Counted from the first letter of the stretch, positions 1-12,190 are shown. The stretch: 64,000 nt of DNA from Tetrahymena elliotti 4EA (GCA_000231825.2 JH720298.1:830359-894358); one strand, 5' to 3'. The notes: generated by a model not told the origin, from the letters alone. Numbers and translations: made by a program.

Positions 1-11
1 ATATATTTAAG

Positions 12-1424
12 ATGAGTTTATAATCATGATGCTCACTGCAGTTAATACTTTGTTACTGATGCTTTCATTCACTAAATATCTTGCTTCTTGGAGTTTTACT
101 CTCAAGATCTACTCTTAAATCATGACATAAGTAAATCATATTCTTTCTTTCTTTAAATGATTTTTAAAAAATAACAAAAAATGCTATTTTTAATAAAATA
201 TTGATAAAATTATTTAACCAAACATAAAAATAATAAAATATCTCATCAAATAAAGCAATCAAAATTTGTTGCAAACACACTAATAAAAATCATCTTATTT
301 CTTTTTGAGAAAGTTTTGAAATCAAACTGAAAAGAAAGCAAATTTCATATCAAACAAAACAATTATAATGTTTTGAGTTTTCAATTAGGATAGAATTTTC
401 ATAAAAAATAAATGGGATAAACAAAAAAATAGAAATACATTAAATAGTTTTAACATAAAAAGAAAGATCTTATTTACTTTAAATGGTTTGAATGATGGAT
501 GGATTAATTAAATTTAAATTGTTTGAATGATGGATGGATTAATTAAATTTAAATTGTTTGAATNNNNNNNNNNNNNNNNNNNNNNNNNNNNNNNNNNNNN
601 NNNNNNNNNNNNNNNNNNNNNNNNNNNNNNNNNNNNNNNNNNNNNNNNNNNNNNNNNNNNNNNGTTTGAATGATGGATGGATTAATTAAATTTAAATTGT
701 TTGAATGATGGATGGATTAATTAAATTTAAATTGTTTGAATAATAAATCAATTAATTAAATTTAAATTGTTTGAATAAATTAAATTAAATTTAAATAGTT
801 TGTCAAAAAATCATGGGCAATATTAGTTATGATTTTAGGTATTCTATTCACAATATCTTTCTGTTGGATGATATTTATATCTGGTTCTATTCAAAACCAT
901 GAGAGTCTTATTTACTCGTTATTCCTACACATAAAAGCTACATTCTGTAAATTTATTTCATTATAATCAGTATTAAATTGAGTTTTAAATTTTTATATAT
1001 AGACTCTAGTTTCATTCAAGAACTTAGAATTAAAATTGAGGATCAGCCTGAAATGCCACCATTAGTCAAAGATTCTGTCTTTAATCCTTTCCCTTTGATT
1101 GTAAATTCATTTTTCATGAAAATCAAAGAAATTTTATCAATTATTAAATTAAAAATTTTATAGGCTCTGCTGATACTTTAGTTTGTGATTCACATAACTA
1201 TTTTCTCATTCTTAGCATCTTTAATGGCTAATAATATTCATGTAATAAAGGAAAATATGAATAAAATATATCAAGAGATGAAGTTTTTCGAGAAGAAAAA
1301 CAATACATTAATTTTACCTAACTTTTAACAAAGTTCATAAAGATAACAAAACAGACAAAATGGGGATTAGAATTAAAATCAAGATAATAGAAACGCATAA
1401 TTAAAAAGTAAATTATAATTTTGA
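12..1424 (+). CDS. C-terminal part of a polytopic, polycystin-like channel protein (5' end outside window)
   Basis: Three exons join in frame with the ciliate code: about 12-130, 799-946 and 1003-1424 (TGA). The introns start GTAAAT and end TAG, and both junction phases fit (0, then 1). Exon 1 encodes a hydrophobic stretch beginning DEFIIMMLTAVNTLLLM. Exon 2 encodes a strong TM helix (WAILVMILGILFTISFCWMI). Exon 3 encodes another (ALLILQFVIHITIFSFLASL), followed by a charged helix and a Gln/Asn-rich tail. The order (a helix ending in a KYL-type motif, a late TM pair, then a cytoplasmic helix) resembles the last segments of polycystin/TRP-like channels, but I see no decisive pore motif. Upstream exons lie before the window. 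The membrane topology is well supported; the family name is an inference and another multi-pass family is possible. Confidence 0.55.
486..790 (+). repeat. 35-bp tandem repeat with assembly gap, inside an intron
   Basis: At least four near-identical 35-bp units starting GTTTGAATGATGGATGGA flank a run of exactly 100 N (564-663). They are followed by two diverged units. The array lies inside the proposed intron 131-798 of the channel-like gene. The round gap size means the true copy number is unknown. Confidence 0.95.
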
Positions 1425-3065
1425 TTTTGATTTTGTCTAGCTAGCTAAGTCGTAAATTTTATTTAACTTTATGGTTATATTGTATGTATGTATGTATGTA
1501 TTTGAAAAGACAGTTGTTTGTTGCTTTGATTTAATATTTCTAGCATGAAAAATTAATTAATAAATTCAACAAACAAACAAACAAAACACAAATAAAATTT
1601 CAGTTTTTTTTGCTTATTCATTTTATTTCATATTTATATATTCTTTTGCAGCTTTTCTTTCATATTTATATGAGTGATTTATTTATTTATTATTTTATTT
1701 ATCCTAAATCATAATCAATTACATATTACAAAATATTCATTATTCGCTTTTATCTAAGACTTCAATATTATGCCACTACCACCACTATCATTGTAGTCAG
1801 GAGTTATAGTTTGCTTTCAAACTTTCTTTTTTTTCTCAATTTAAATCTCCTTTCTTACGCTCTGGGGGAGGAGGCCCGCAAGGCTAAATCATTTTATCTA
1901 TAAATCTATTCTTCATTCTTACACTAGTTTCATTTTCAGCTACAAGGAAGTATTGTAAACGAGAATGATGGCCAATATGGGAAGCTAATGAATCCCTTTA
2001 TATGTTAGTACCCCATTCCCACTTAGTGGTTTCTTATGTGCCAGTTCCGACATATTTTAAATGCAAATGTTCAATCTAACTTTAAAAATTAAACCTATCG
2101 TTCATTTTATATTGATTAAAGCGCTTGTTTTCTTTTGATTTACTTACTATTCACTAACAAAGACAATTTAAAGTATAAATATTATTGAAAAATGTGCCTT
2201 TTTAATACTTTTTAAAAAATTACTAAAATTTGTAAATATCTCAATGTCACTCAAATCATTTCATTTATTTCTATTACCTCAATATATCTTAAATCCCCTC
2301 TCACCCCTCTTCTTTTATACTCCTCCAATTACATTCCTAATAAAAATATTATTTTTACAAAAAATCTTTCTTCAAATAAAAAAATCAATAAATTATTTAT
2401 TTAGTTCTCAAAATAAAAACACATCTTTCCTTGCTGGCCAAATAGGTTTATTCATTTGTTTCTAAGTTATCAGTAAATATTTGATATTCATGTCAAATTA
2501 TTATAATTATTTCTAAATCTTATAATTAAAATCTAAGTAGAAATTTCTTGAATTTAACTTCAAGCCAATCAATTATTTAACTAAATATAATTAGGTAGGC
2601 TATTTCATTGCCAATTTTAAAAAAAGAAAAAATATTACTGGAAACTAAAAAATAATTTTTAATGATTTTATTCATTTTAATTTGGTTATTTAAGATAAAT
2701 TATTTTTAAATTATCTCAATTTTTTGAAAGAAAGTGTTTGTTAAAACTGAATTTAAATGAACGATTGATAGGCTTGGCTTGTATTATTTTAAACAAACAT
2801 TTTAAAATTAATATATTTTAGGAACTATTGATAAATTTTAGATTTTAAAAAATAATTGAGAGAAATATTTTAATTTTAATAATATGTTAAGAAAGATATG
2901 CACTATGTACAACAAAAAACTAACTAACGAATACTAACTAAAGGATAGAATGAATGAATTTATGGGAGTGTCTTTTTTTATTGACTGATTTATTTATTGA
3001 CTTAATTAATTAATAGTTTTAATGACTTTTTATTTACTTTTGAATTTGCTTGCTAGTAAGTTCAA
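1425..3065. other. Intergenic, no gene recognised
   Basis: AT-rich DNA with short simple repeats (TGTA near 1485, ACAA near 1570). A small GC-richer patch sits at about 1855-2060, including GGGGGAGGAGGCCCGC at 1864-1879. No frame of useful length with coding character was seen. The patch could be a structured RNA but matches none that I recognise. Confidence 0.5.
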
Positions 3066-3409
3066 TCAGACTTCTCTGATAGTGTGAGGTTAATCTCTTT
3101 GGTAGAAGATGACTGATTTATTAGCATAGTCAGGTTTAGTAAAGTAAACTCTTTCTACTTTATTTTCGAAATAGGGATTAAATACTTTATCAGAGAGGCC
3201 AACATAACCGAAGAGGACAACAGTTCCTAGTAATAAACTTGCTCTAACACCAACATTGAAAAAGCGGTTATTCTAAATGATAAAAATATTTAAGTTATAT
3301 TGATATTGTGATTGATAAAAATATGTAGGCATAATTATGCTAATTAATAGAGTAAAAATGAGTATTGGAGAAGCTTAAATATTACCATGATAGCATTAAC
3401 TTTATCCAT
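3066..3409 (-). CDS. Small single-TM protein, possibly a mitochondrial inner-membrane subunit
   Basis: Exon 1 (3409-3386) encodes MDKVNAIM. A GTAATA...TTTAG intron (3385-3273) follows, and exon 2 (3272-3066) runs to TGA. The product is 76 residues. Its one hydrophobic segment, at about residues 17-33 (VRASLLLGTVVLFGYVG), is followed by a charged and aromatic C-terminal domain ending HTIREV. Size and layout (short N-terminus, one TM, basic/acidic tail) are typical of supernumerary respiratory-complex subunits in ciliates, but this is inference. It is transcribed divergently from the kinase gene, with about 570 bp between starts. Codon use and the clean splice phase support a real gene. I do not recognise the family. 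Confidence 0.7.
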
Positions 3410-3979
3410 TTTTGTTCTGCTTTGGAATGAATTTATTTTCTTAATAGAAAGTTTACTTTGTTTGTTTGAATTGGATATATATTTTTTAATATAATTATTG
3501 ATTATATCAATATATCTAATTGTTTGCGTTCTTCTATTTATATCATAAATTAATTATCTATCAAGCAAAAATGATGATACTCATTATGAATGAATACAGT
3601 AAATGTTTTAAGAATTAATTAATCAAGGTTATTACGTTTAATAATTATTATGAAAAGAAAAGTATTTTTACTTTAATTAGAGGGTTTGTTTGTTTGTTTA
3701 ATTTGATTAAATTTTACTTGCAATGAATTCAAAGGATTATATTGCCAAAGTTATACTAAACGATTAAATATAATATTTTCCAAAGAAAAAACAAAGATTA
3801 ATTGCCAAATATAGCAAATTAAATTAGAATAAACTTAATAAAAGGATTTACCATTTAGTCTTTTAAAAAATTAGCATTTTTAGTTTACTCATTCTAGACC
3901 CTGAAGGGAAACAGCGAATTCAGATAATTAGTTATAAAAGCGAAAATTTTACCATTTTTTAGCAGTTTAAATTGTTTTT
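3410..3979. promoter_or_regulatory. Shared divergent upstream region
   Basis: About 570 bp of AT-rich DNA separates the start of the minus-strand small protein from the start of the plus-strand kinase, so it should carry both promoters. No specific motif can be assigned. Confidence 0.4.
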
Positions 3980-6659
3980 ATGGGAACTACTAAGAAAAAA
4001 ACAGACACCAAAAATTCATAGACATAATAATAAAGCAAAACATCAACTCCAAGAAGCGCTAAAAAAACTCCAAAGCACATTTAATCTTAGAATCAGTCAT
4101 TAAAGATAGGTGATAAAATTAAATGTGATGGTACTGTTGAATAGAGCCAAATAGTGAAAAGCGATACAAAAATACCTAGCTCGATAAATTATCAAGAGGA
4201 TATTTCAAAAATAAGCAAGCTTGAAAAATAAAATAGTGAAAATCATGATAAAAAGATTCAAAGCTATGCATATAATTAGCAAAACAACCAAACAGAAATT
4301 AACAATAGCACTATAATATAAAACAATAGTTTTAATTTTTAAAATCTATTTCCATCTTGTCTAGAAGTCCCTGAATTCATATAGTAAAACAACAACTCTT
4401 CAAGCTCTAATTCTTACTCATCCGGATAGCCAAAGAAGCAAAGAATAATAATTAAGTAGTCACACTCAAATGAAATTACTTAATTTTAGGAGTAAACACC
4501 TCAATAAAGTAAAGTAGATAATATGAATAAGAAGGCATAAAATATGCAAATTATTAACACTAAAAACGTGAACATAAATGGGGCTGATTTCAGCTTTTAG
4601 CAGAATATTGAAAACCCAAATAATCCATCATAAATAACTCCTAGTAATTAATTAATTATTTAATTAAACAAATAAACAAGCAAGCATAAATTATTGATTA
4701 ACTTTGATAGAGATAGATATATTTATATTTAATTATTAAATATTTTTGATTAACATTAACTAATCTAATTAATTTAAATACTTAGGCGGGCAATATCAAA
4801 ATCATCAAAATTTAAATCAACAAAATATCAGATAGTAGAATTAATAAATTCAATGGCTTCAACTAGCGAAGAAGGAAGAAATGCTTGAGTAAAAATAAAG
4901 CAACCTACTTGAAATAAATTTGGAAAAAGCGAATTCAAAAAACGCAAAAGAGAATCCTGAAATAAGTTTAAATAAAGCATAGTCTAATCAAGAATAAAAA
5001 ACATAAATGAAAAGCAATTCTAATTATGGAAGTAACAGAAACAATAACAATTACAATAATGGAGTTTAGTAGCTAAAATAAAAATAAAATCTTTTATAAA
5101 ATCCTATAGCCATGCAGAATATTCATGGCTCGCCTATAAATTCACTTGTTGGAAGTAATGGAGATAGATAGAAGTAGAATATTTCCCTTACTGATCAGTT
5201 GGTCTAGAAGAAAAGTGGAAGATACTTAGATGATTATGAGGATGTTGAATATGATTCAAACTCACAAAATAATGGTAAAAAACTCATTATGCTTGGTAGA
5301 GGAGGGTTTGGTTAAGTCTATTTGGTAAAGTAGAAATTAGGAAATAAAGAGGAAAGAGCTATGAAAGTTATTATGAAGTCTGTATAAGAATCTATTAGAG
5401 AAGTCATGATATTAAAGAAATTTTCTCATCCAAATGTGCTTAAAATTTATGAATATTTTGAAGATGATTCATATATTTATGTTATAACTGAGAGATGCTT
5501 TGGTTATAATTTGTTTGATTATATCATTAAGAGAGGAAAATTTGTTGAATAGGAAACTTGTAAGATAGCTGATGGTGTTTTAAGAGCTTTAGCTGAAGCA
5601 CATAAATAGAATATTGTACATAGAGATGTTAAGCCAGAAAATATTATGCTTGATTTTGACACGACAAAATAAAATTTTGTTGTTAAGTTAATTGATTGGG
5701 GTTTAGCCGAAGAAATAACAGGAGGTTATCTTTCTAAAAGATGTGGAACACTTCATTATCTAGCCCCAGAAGTTTTGAATAAAAGGTACAATGAAAAAGT
5801 TGATTTATGGAGCTTAGGTATGGTCCTTTATACTCTAATATTAGGCTCACCACCTATTTGTGGAAAATCTTAAATGGAAATTTTAGAGTAAGTCTCAGAA
5901 TTTAGGTGTGAATTTAGATATGGTTGTTGGATTGATATTTCTGACGAAGCTAAAGATCTCATTTAAAAATTGTTAGAGAGGGATTTTACCAAGAGAATTA
6001 GTGCTGCAGAAGCACTTAAACATCCTTGGTTCCAGAAATTTTTAGGACAGGCTAATATTAATACATAAGATCTCACTACTTCCTATCAAAGTCTAGTGAA
6101 GTACACTGAGTAAAATGCATTTAAAAAAACAGTTTTAGGATTCTTTGCATCACATGTTGTGTCAAAAAGAGAAAGAAATAAATACATAGAAATCTTTTAA
6201 GCTCTAGATACAGATAAAAACGGTGAATTAAGTATAGATGAATTAAAGGCTGGTTTTTCTAAAATCTTTGATTAGCAAGAACTTGAAGTTTGTGAGAAAA
6301 ATATTGAAGATATATTCTAAAAATCCCTCAGCTCCATGTTTGAAAATGCTTAAGGTATTAAATACGAAGAATTTATCAGTTCCATGCTTGCATGCAGTGC
6401 AACCTACTCTAAAGATTAGCTACTAGAAGCCTTTTAAGTTTTTGATAAAGACAGAAATGGAAAAATCTCATTAAATGAAATAATAGAAACTCTTGGAATA
6501 TCTGATTAAATTGAATTAATTGACTGCTTCAAAAAAATAATTGATTAATCAGATAATAACTAAGACGGCGAAATAGATTTTGAAGAATTCAGACAAATTA
6601 TGACTAATTTCTTAGATAAGCACTCTCAAGACCTTTTGTCTTAGGAAATATACTTGTGA
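3980..6659 (+). CDS. Calcium-dependent protein kinase (CDPK-type) with CK2-like catalytic motifs
   Basis: Two exons (3980-4643, 4786-6659; 142-bp GTAATT...TTAG intron) give about 845 residues. Residues 1-390 are a Gln/Asn/Ser-rich, probably disordered extension. The kinase domain follows: glycine loop GRGGFGQV at about 392, ATP lysine in RAMKVI at about 415, catalytic loop HRDVKPEN at about 500, metal-binding DWG (not DFG) at about 525, and LAPEVLN in the activation segment. After a junction helix come EF-hand loops at about 696 (DTDKNGELSIDE), 775 (DKDRNGKISLNE) and 811 (DNNQDGEIDFEE). The second hand is degenerate. In CDPKs calcium binding releases autoinhibition by the junction. The N-terminus MGTTKK has Gly2 but is a weak myristoylation match. 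The TGA stop follows SQEIYL. It would be cytosolic or membrane-associated. Confidence 0.93.
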
Positions 6660-7589
6660 GGATTCAATAATAAAAGCAATAATAATAAATAATGAAAAAA
6701 TAAAAATAATTATTTTAAAAAGAGTTAAAATGAAACAAAGCTATTCAAGTTAAATCAACATCAATTTAATTTCTAGATACAATATTCAAATCAAAATAAT
6801 GAATGTCTAACATTTAATTATTTGAAAACCATCCAAAAAAATAAACCATTAAAATATTTTCTAAATTTAATTAAAAAGTAGAAAAATCTACCTATTCACC
6901 TTGTTATAATTTTTGCCTGTATACTATTATTCAATTACTAGATTAAATTGTATTTTATTTGCTTATTAATTCACTTTATTTATATTGTTTCTTTCTTACA
7001 TCATTTCTTCTTTCTATTTCCTAAAACTTCAAAAAATTGTCTTTATATGCCCAAAAATACTTTATTTAAAGAATGGTCAGATAGAATATGGATGGATAAA
7101 TCTCTGTTTTATATTTATACTTATGATTGCATCATTTTTGTAGTGGTACACTTATTACCATTATACGTATTTTTATCTAGAATATTAATATAGAATAATA
7201 ATTTATCCGATTTATTTTGACATCTATCCAAAATATTTAATCATGTATTATCTATCAATGATTCTTAAAATTAAAATATCATTTGTCATCTTTCTTTAAT
7301 CATATTTGAAAATTTTAAAATAAGTAGATTTATGAAAATTAGATCAATAAAGTTGTAATTAAAGTTTATTTAAGCATCATTGAAATGATTGATATTTAAA
7401 ATTTAAAATAATCAAAAATTTAAAGTCTCATTGGTTAGTTATTATTGGCTCGATAAAATAAAAAGAAATGATCATATTTTAGATTTATAAAATAAAGAGA
7501 TGATATTTTAAGTCCACAAAATTAATAAGAGAGTTTGTTTGGATGATATTAAATATGTAAATTAAATGATATCCAAAATTATTTTTAAA
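6660..7589. other. Intergenic, no gene recognised
   Basis: 3' flank of the kinase gene. It has short open stretches only, all with the composition of AT-rich non-coding DNA. Confidence 0.5.
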
Positions 7590-8990
7590 ATGTTTTTAAA
7601 AAAGAAGATTTAAAAGAAATCTTAGTATTTTTTACTGAATCAATCTAAAAACAATTAAAATCTTTAATAAATTGATTAATATGTGAAGCAATTAAATAAT
7701 TCAAAAAAATATGAAGATATTATTTTATATTCATTCATCTCACTCCAAAAAATAAAAAAATTCCTCATAAAATTCTTAATTAAATTCAATATTTTTTCAT
7801 CTAAATTATCTCTATAAAACAATAAATTAAACTAGAAAATAATACATAGAAATTTCAAAATAAATTACTAATCTTCTAATTTAAAAAATGTTCTGTATTT
7901 AAAAAAATGTAAAAATATTTAAGATATTTAATTGTTCAAAAATATTTATGGAAGGATGGATGGATGGACAGAGATTTCAATACAAAAAACTAAGCTTTAA
8001 CACTTTAATTTTTTTTAAATTATTAAAAAGCTGAGCTAAATAAATTGATAACCTTCTTGATGGGTTGAGAAATCAGATCAGACTCATCACTTTTTTAATC
8101 AAAATTATTTATAAAAAATTCAAAAATCTATTAATAGATTTTGATTTGAATATGTACTAAGTGATTTCTCAAGATTTTTTCCTTATCAAAAAGAAATTCA
8201 TCTAAAGTGAAGATAGAAGGAAAGTTTTAGTTTTGATATATCTTCAAACAATTATGTTGAGATCTCATCATTTTGACAATAAGTCTTTTTTCCAAATTTT
8301 ATTTTGAGAATCTTAATAAATATTATAGAATTTATCTTCTAAAAAGCAAGATTTATATATTGAAAACAAAAGGTAGATCCGCTTCTACATTTCGTTTGTT
8401 ATTCATTATTCTAAAATGATATTTCGTCCTCTAAAGTAGGATTATTTTGTCTTGAAAAATTCTCAAGAATCCTCAAATTTTTTCATAACTTTCTCCTTTA
8501 TTTCTTGATCTTTTACCCTTTCAATTTGTTATTCTTTCTCCAGTTTTGGGATTTCTTCCTCAATGTTTTTAATTTTTTTCTGATTGATAGTCATCTTCAC
8601 TATTAAGTTTCATCAATCACCTTGATTTTATGTTATAGTTCAGAATTTTTTTGATCTCCTTACTCCATTTTTAATTATTTATGACTTTCTAGATATTTTT
8701 TTTTGAAAACAATATCTAAAGTCTTTCTTCAATCCCAACAAGTGGCAAGTGGTTCATTTGAGATAAGACTTGGGAAATTATCCTATTACTAAAACGGACT
8801 CTTTATCGTCTAGAAGGAATTTTCAATTAGTGAAATTTGAGGGTAAATCAATTCACATTCTTTTGAATTCATAGTTATCTTATTTATGGAAGTTAATTAG
8901 TTTTATTGTTAATTATATTTTTAAATTCTAATCTTATTTAATAATCACTTGTCTTAAGCTTAATCTTGCTTGAAAAAAAATTTTTTTTAA
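7590..8990. repeat. Long direct duplication, copy A
   Basis: This block can be aligned by eye with 10690-12190 along most of its length. Both contain AGAAGATTTAAA then TCTTAGTATTTTTTAC, both contain TTTAATTGTTCAAAAATAT, and both end in a related minus-strand coding region. Many small indels separate the copies, so the duplication is not recent. Limits are approximate. Confidence 0.8.
8073..8872 (-). pseudogene. Decayed copy A of an unknown ciliate gene
   Basis: From ATG at 8872 the frame encodes MNSKECELIYPQISLIENSF and continues until a TGA. Matching sequence then resumes in other frames, including VGIEERLQIL, a charged helical stretch, and RNHLVH...YQQIFEFL near the end. The same peptides occur in copy B (11248-12071), which shows real ancestry. 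Several frame changes and internal TGA codons argue for decay, although unseen introns could explain some. The family is not recognised. Confidence 0.5.
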
Positions 8991-9480
8991 ATAAGAATAG
9001 AAAAACTAAAAAAATCAGAGGAGACATAAAATAGGGCTTAATATTGATATTGACGAAAGATCAAATTCACTATTTTCAATTTTATAAATTATTCTAGCAA
9101 TATTGACCAATAAAAACCATACTTTGGGAATAATAAACTCAAAAATAAAGTTAATTAATTTTTTCTTTGCTAAATTTTAACATGATCTTATTTAATTATC
9201 TTTTGTTTTAAACTAAATTTTGCTTGAAAAAAATTACTTTTATCTTTGAAATGAAAAAAAAGAGAATAAATGGTCACAATATTGATGCAAGAGCAAATGC
9301 AATATTTAAAATTTTATATTCTTTTCTAGCGCTTGACACTTAGAAGCTGTATTTTGGGAATTAGAAACTAGAATATAAAGCTAATTAATTTTTTCTTTGC
9401 TAAATTTTTACATTATCTTATTTAATTATCTTTTGTTTTTTTTGCTAAATTTTGCTCACAACCAAAAAAAAGAGGAAGTA
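8926..9480 (+). repeat. Three copies of a dispersed ~120-bp AT-rich element
   Basis: Related blocks lie near 8926-9000, 9110-9245 and 9340-9480. The fuller ones read TTTGGGAAT..., then TTTGCTAAATTTT, CTTATTTAAT, and a TTTTGCT-type segment. A fourth copy forms the right arm of the foldback at 12394-12572 and an inverted one forms its left arm. No coding capacity is seen. Confidence 0.7.
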
Positions 9481-10689
9481 AATTATTAAAATAAATATTA
9501 GATAGATATAAAAACCAAGAACTATATCTTCTTGAAAAAAAGACAGTGATGAATTGATGAAAGTTTTTCAGAGCTCATTTTAATATTTCGAATTATTTGA
9601 TCCTGATTATGTAAACAAACAATTTATGAAATTAAATTGAAAATCATCTTTTTTCAAATAAATTCATAATTGATGATTAATTTAAGATAATCATTATATT
9701 TTTCGCTGTTGCAATCTTCTTGGTTATAATTTTGTTAGTTAAATCCATTATTTTTTGTTAATAAAATTATCAGCTATTTTTAAAAAACATTAAAATTTTT
9801 ATCTTTATATATATAGTACCCTAGGGTACTGCCTTAGTAAAGGCTACATACAAATAGAATACATATGCAGACTACATTTTTATAATCATTTTTTTTTAAT
9901 TCATTCAAAAAAAGCTTTTAATTATAAAATTATATTTGTTTTATTATTTTATCTTTTAAGACAGATAAATTTTAAAATACACTCATAATTATCAGAATAA
10001 GGTTACAACAAACAGCCAATAAATATATAAATATAATGAAACATTTTCCATAAATAATTTATATCAAACTGATTGATTTAAAACATATATAATTTGCTTA
10101 ATAAAAAAATATACATTTTTGTTAACTCATAAAATATAAAATACATGTAAATGTGGTAATAATTGTTTATTTTAATCATAGGATGATATTTTTATTTGCG
10201 AATAGTAAGATTAAAACATAATTTAGCTATTAAAATAAGTGCAGACAATAAAAAATAATTTTATTTAAATAATATAGAATAATAAAGAGAAATTTCTATT
10301 TATATTGTTGTTATAAATCCAAAATATTTAAAATCTAATAATTAATGCCAAATCAATCGAAAAACAGTTAAAGTATTAATAAATTAAAAAATTTGTAAAA
10401 AAATTCATCAAATGAAACATGAAGTGATTATTTTATCATCAGGCATTTTCAAAATCTTATATTAGAGGATGATTTTTAATAATTTCAGATAGTTTTGCCT
10501 TATGAATTTTTTTTATCCATTATTTATGAAGACTTATTTATTGTATTTTTATTTAGTTAGTTAGTTAGTTAGGTAATTAATTTTTTTGAAAAAACTTTTA
10601 TGAAAGAGTAAATACAATCAATAATTTAAATTATAATAGATTATTTGGCACTAGATCTTTGATATTTGAGGAATTAGCAGTCAGTTCAA
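9481..10689. other. AT-rich spacer between duplicated blocks
   Basis: No coding region or RNA gene recognised. A short palindromic CCCTAGGG-type sequence (TACCCTAGGGTA) is at about 9817-9828. Confidence 0.5.
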
Positions 10690-12190
10690 TAAATGTTTGT
10701 AATAAGAAGATTTAAAGATATCTTAGTATTTTTTACCACTAAAAACTATTAATTCATTAAGAAATTGATTAATTTGTAAAGCAATTAAATAAGTGTACAA
10801 ATATGATGTCATTATTTATATAAATATGCTTTTATAATCATCTCACTCAAAAATATAAAAGGCCCTCACAAAACTATTAATTCAATTGATGATATTTTTC
10901 ATTAATACTATCTATTTCTCATCAAACAATTAATTAATTTCAAAAAAAATAACACTAAGAAATTTCAAAATAAATAATTTTCTTCAAATTAAAAAAATGC
11001 AAATGCATCATCATTTTAATCATTATATCAAATTTTCTATTTAACAAAATGAAAATTTATTTAACAGATTTAATTGTTCAAAAATATGTATGTATGTATG
11101 CATCGATGGACAAACAGACGGATAGATAGATATTTCAATACAAAGAACAAAGTTTTATTTATTTAACGTGTAAATTTTTTTAATAATAGAAAAAGTTGAG
11201 CTAAGTTGATAGATAACCTCCTTACTTGATGAAAATATACAAATCAATCAGACTCCCCACTCTATTTTATCTTAATTCTTTCTCAGAAATTCAAAAATCT
11301 ATTGATAGCTTTTGATTTGAATAGTCTCATCATGTACTAAGTGATTTCTCAATATGTCTTCCTCATCAAAAAGAAGTTCATCTAAACTGAAGATAGTAGG
11401 AAAGTTGCAGTACTTTTGAAATGTAGAAAATTGTGTAGATATTTCATCATTTAACAATAAATCTTTGAAATCTTGATTATCCTAATTTTTTTTTGGGAAT
11501 TTCACCAAATAATACATACAGAATTTATCTTCTAAAAAGTAAGATTTGTGTTTTTAGGACAAAAGGCAGATCTTCTTTTACATTTCCTTCTTGATTTTTC
11601 TACCATGCCATTTCATCCTTTAAAGAAGTGCCCTATTATTTTAAACGTTTTTGTAAGTGGTTAATTAGTTTCATTGTTTTTTCCTTTGATTCTGCTCTCT
11701 TCTCTTTTCAATTTCTTATTCTTCCTCCAGTTTTTTGATATCTTCCTCCAGTTATTTAATTTCTTCTGTTTTTTTTTTTGTGAATCGTCATCACCATCAT
11801 TATCAAGCTTTCTCATTTTTTGAATTTATGGTTCAGAACAGTTTTCTTCTGCTTACTCCCTTTTAAGTAATTGTTAACTTTCTAAAAATTATTTTCTAGA
11901 TTACAATTTCTAAAACCTTTCTTCAACACTAACAAATGGGTTTGAAAAAAATAAACTTATGTCTTTATCCCACTCAAAAAAAGGGCCATTGTTTTATTAT
12001 TTTAGTGTTGAAGGTAAATACTCTTCCATATATTCAATGTATTATTTGTATTGAGTTAAAAACTAATCCATTTTGAAGACTTCTGTATTCTTATTTTTAT
12101 ATTCAAAAATAAGAAGAAGCAAAATAAAGCAAAAAAAAACATGATTATTAAATAAGACTAGAATGTGAAAATTTAGCAAACAGACAAATA
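10690..12190. repeat. Long direct duplication, copy B
   Basis: Partner of the 7590-8990 block, in the same orientation about 3.1 kb downstream, and similarly diverged. It contains the better preserved copy of the minus-strand gene. Confidence 0.8.
11248..12071 (-). pseudogene. Better preserved copy B of the unknown gene, frame-shifted
   Basis: ATG at 12071 opens MDQFLTQYKQYIEYMEEYLP, continuing through FVSVEERFQKLQ to an 11-A homopolymer at about 11769-11779. Past that run a neighbouring frame gives a clear coiled coil (EEIKQLEEDIKKLEEEQ). A third frame then carries the C-terminal part (IFSLDELLFDEEDILRN, then HLVHDETIQIKSYQQIFEFL) to a TGA at 11248-11250. One or two frame changes separate otherwise good coding sequence. 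This is a recent pseudogene, a homopolymer sequencing error, or a gene with short introns I cannot place. Copy A has homologous peptides. Function is unknown. Confidence 0.5.

Noticed and set aside
1864..1890. GC patch considered as tRNA or snRNA
   Set aside because: No cloverleaf, no TTCRA T-loop and no match to U1-U6 or telomerase RNA patterns I know; kept only as a low-scored finding.
2244..2465. Hydrophobic 73-residue plus-strand frame
   Set aside because: Composition matches AT-rich non-coding DNA; no splice partners and no recognisable domain.
3385..3409. Short first exon of the small TM gene considered as chance
   Set aside because: Rejection withdrawn: the ATG exon has a clean GTAATA donor and the phase fits exon 2, so it was kept in the gene model.
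3980..6659. Many in-frame TAA/TAG codons, as if the kinase gene were broken
   Set aside because: TAA and TAG are glutamine in this genome: conserved domains read straight through them and only TGA ends genes.
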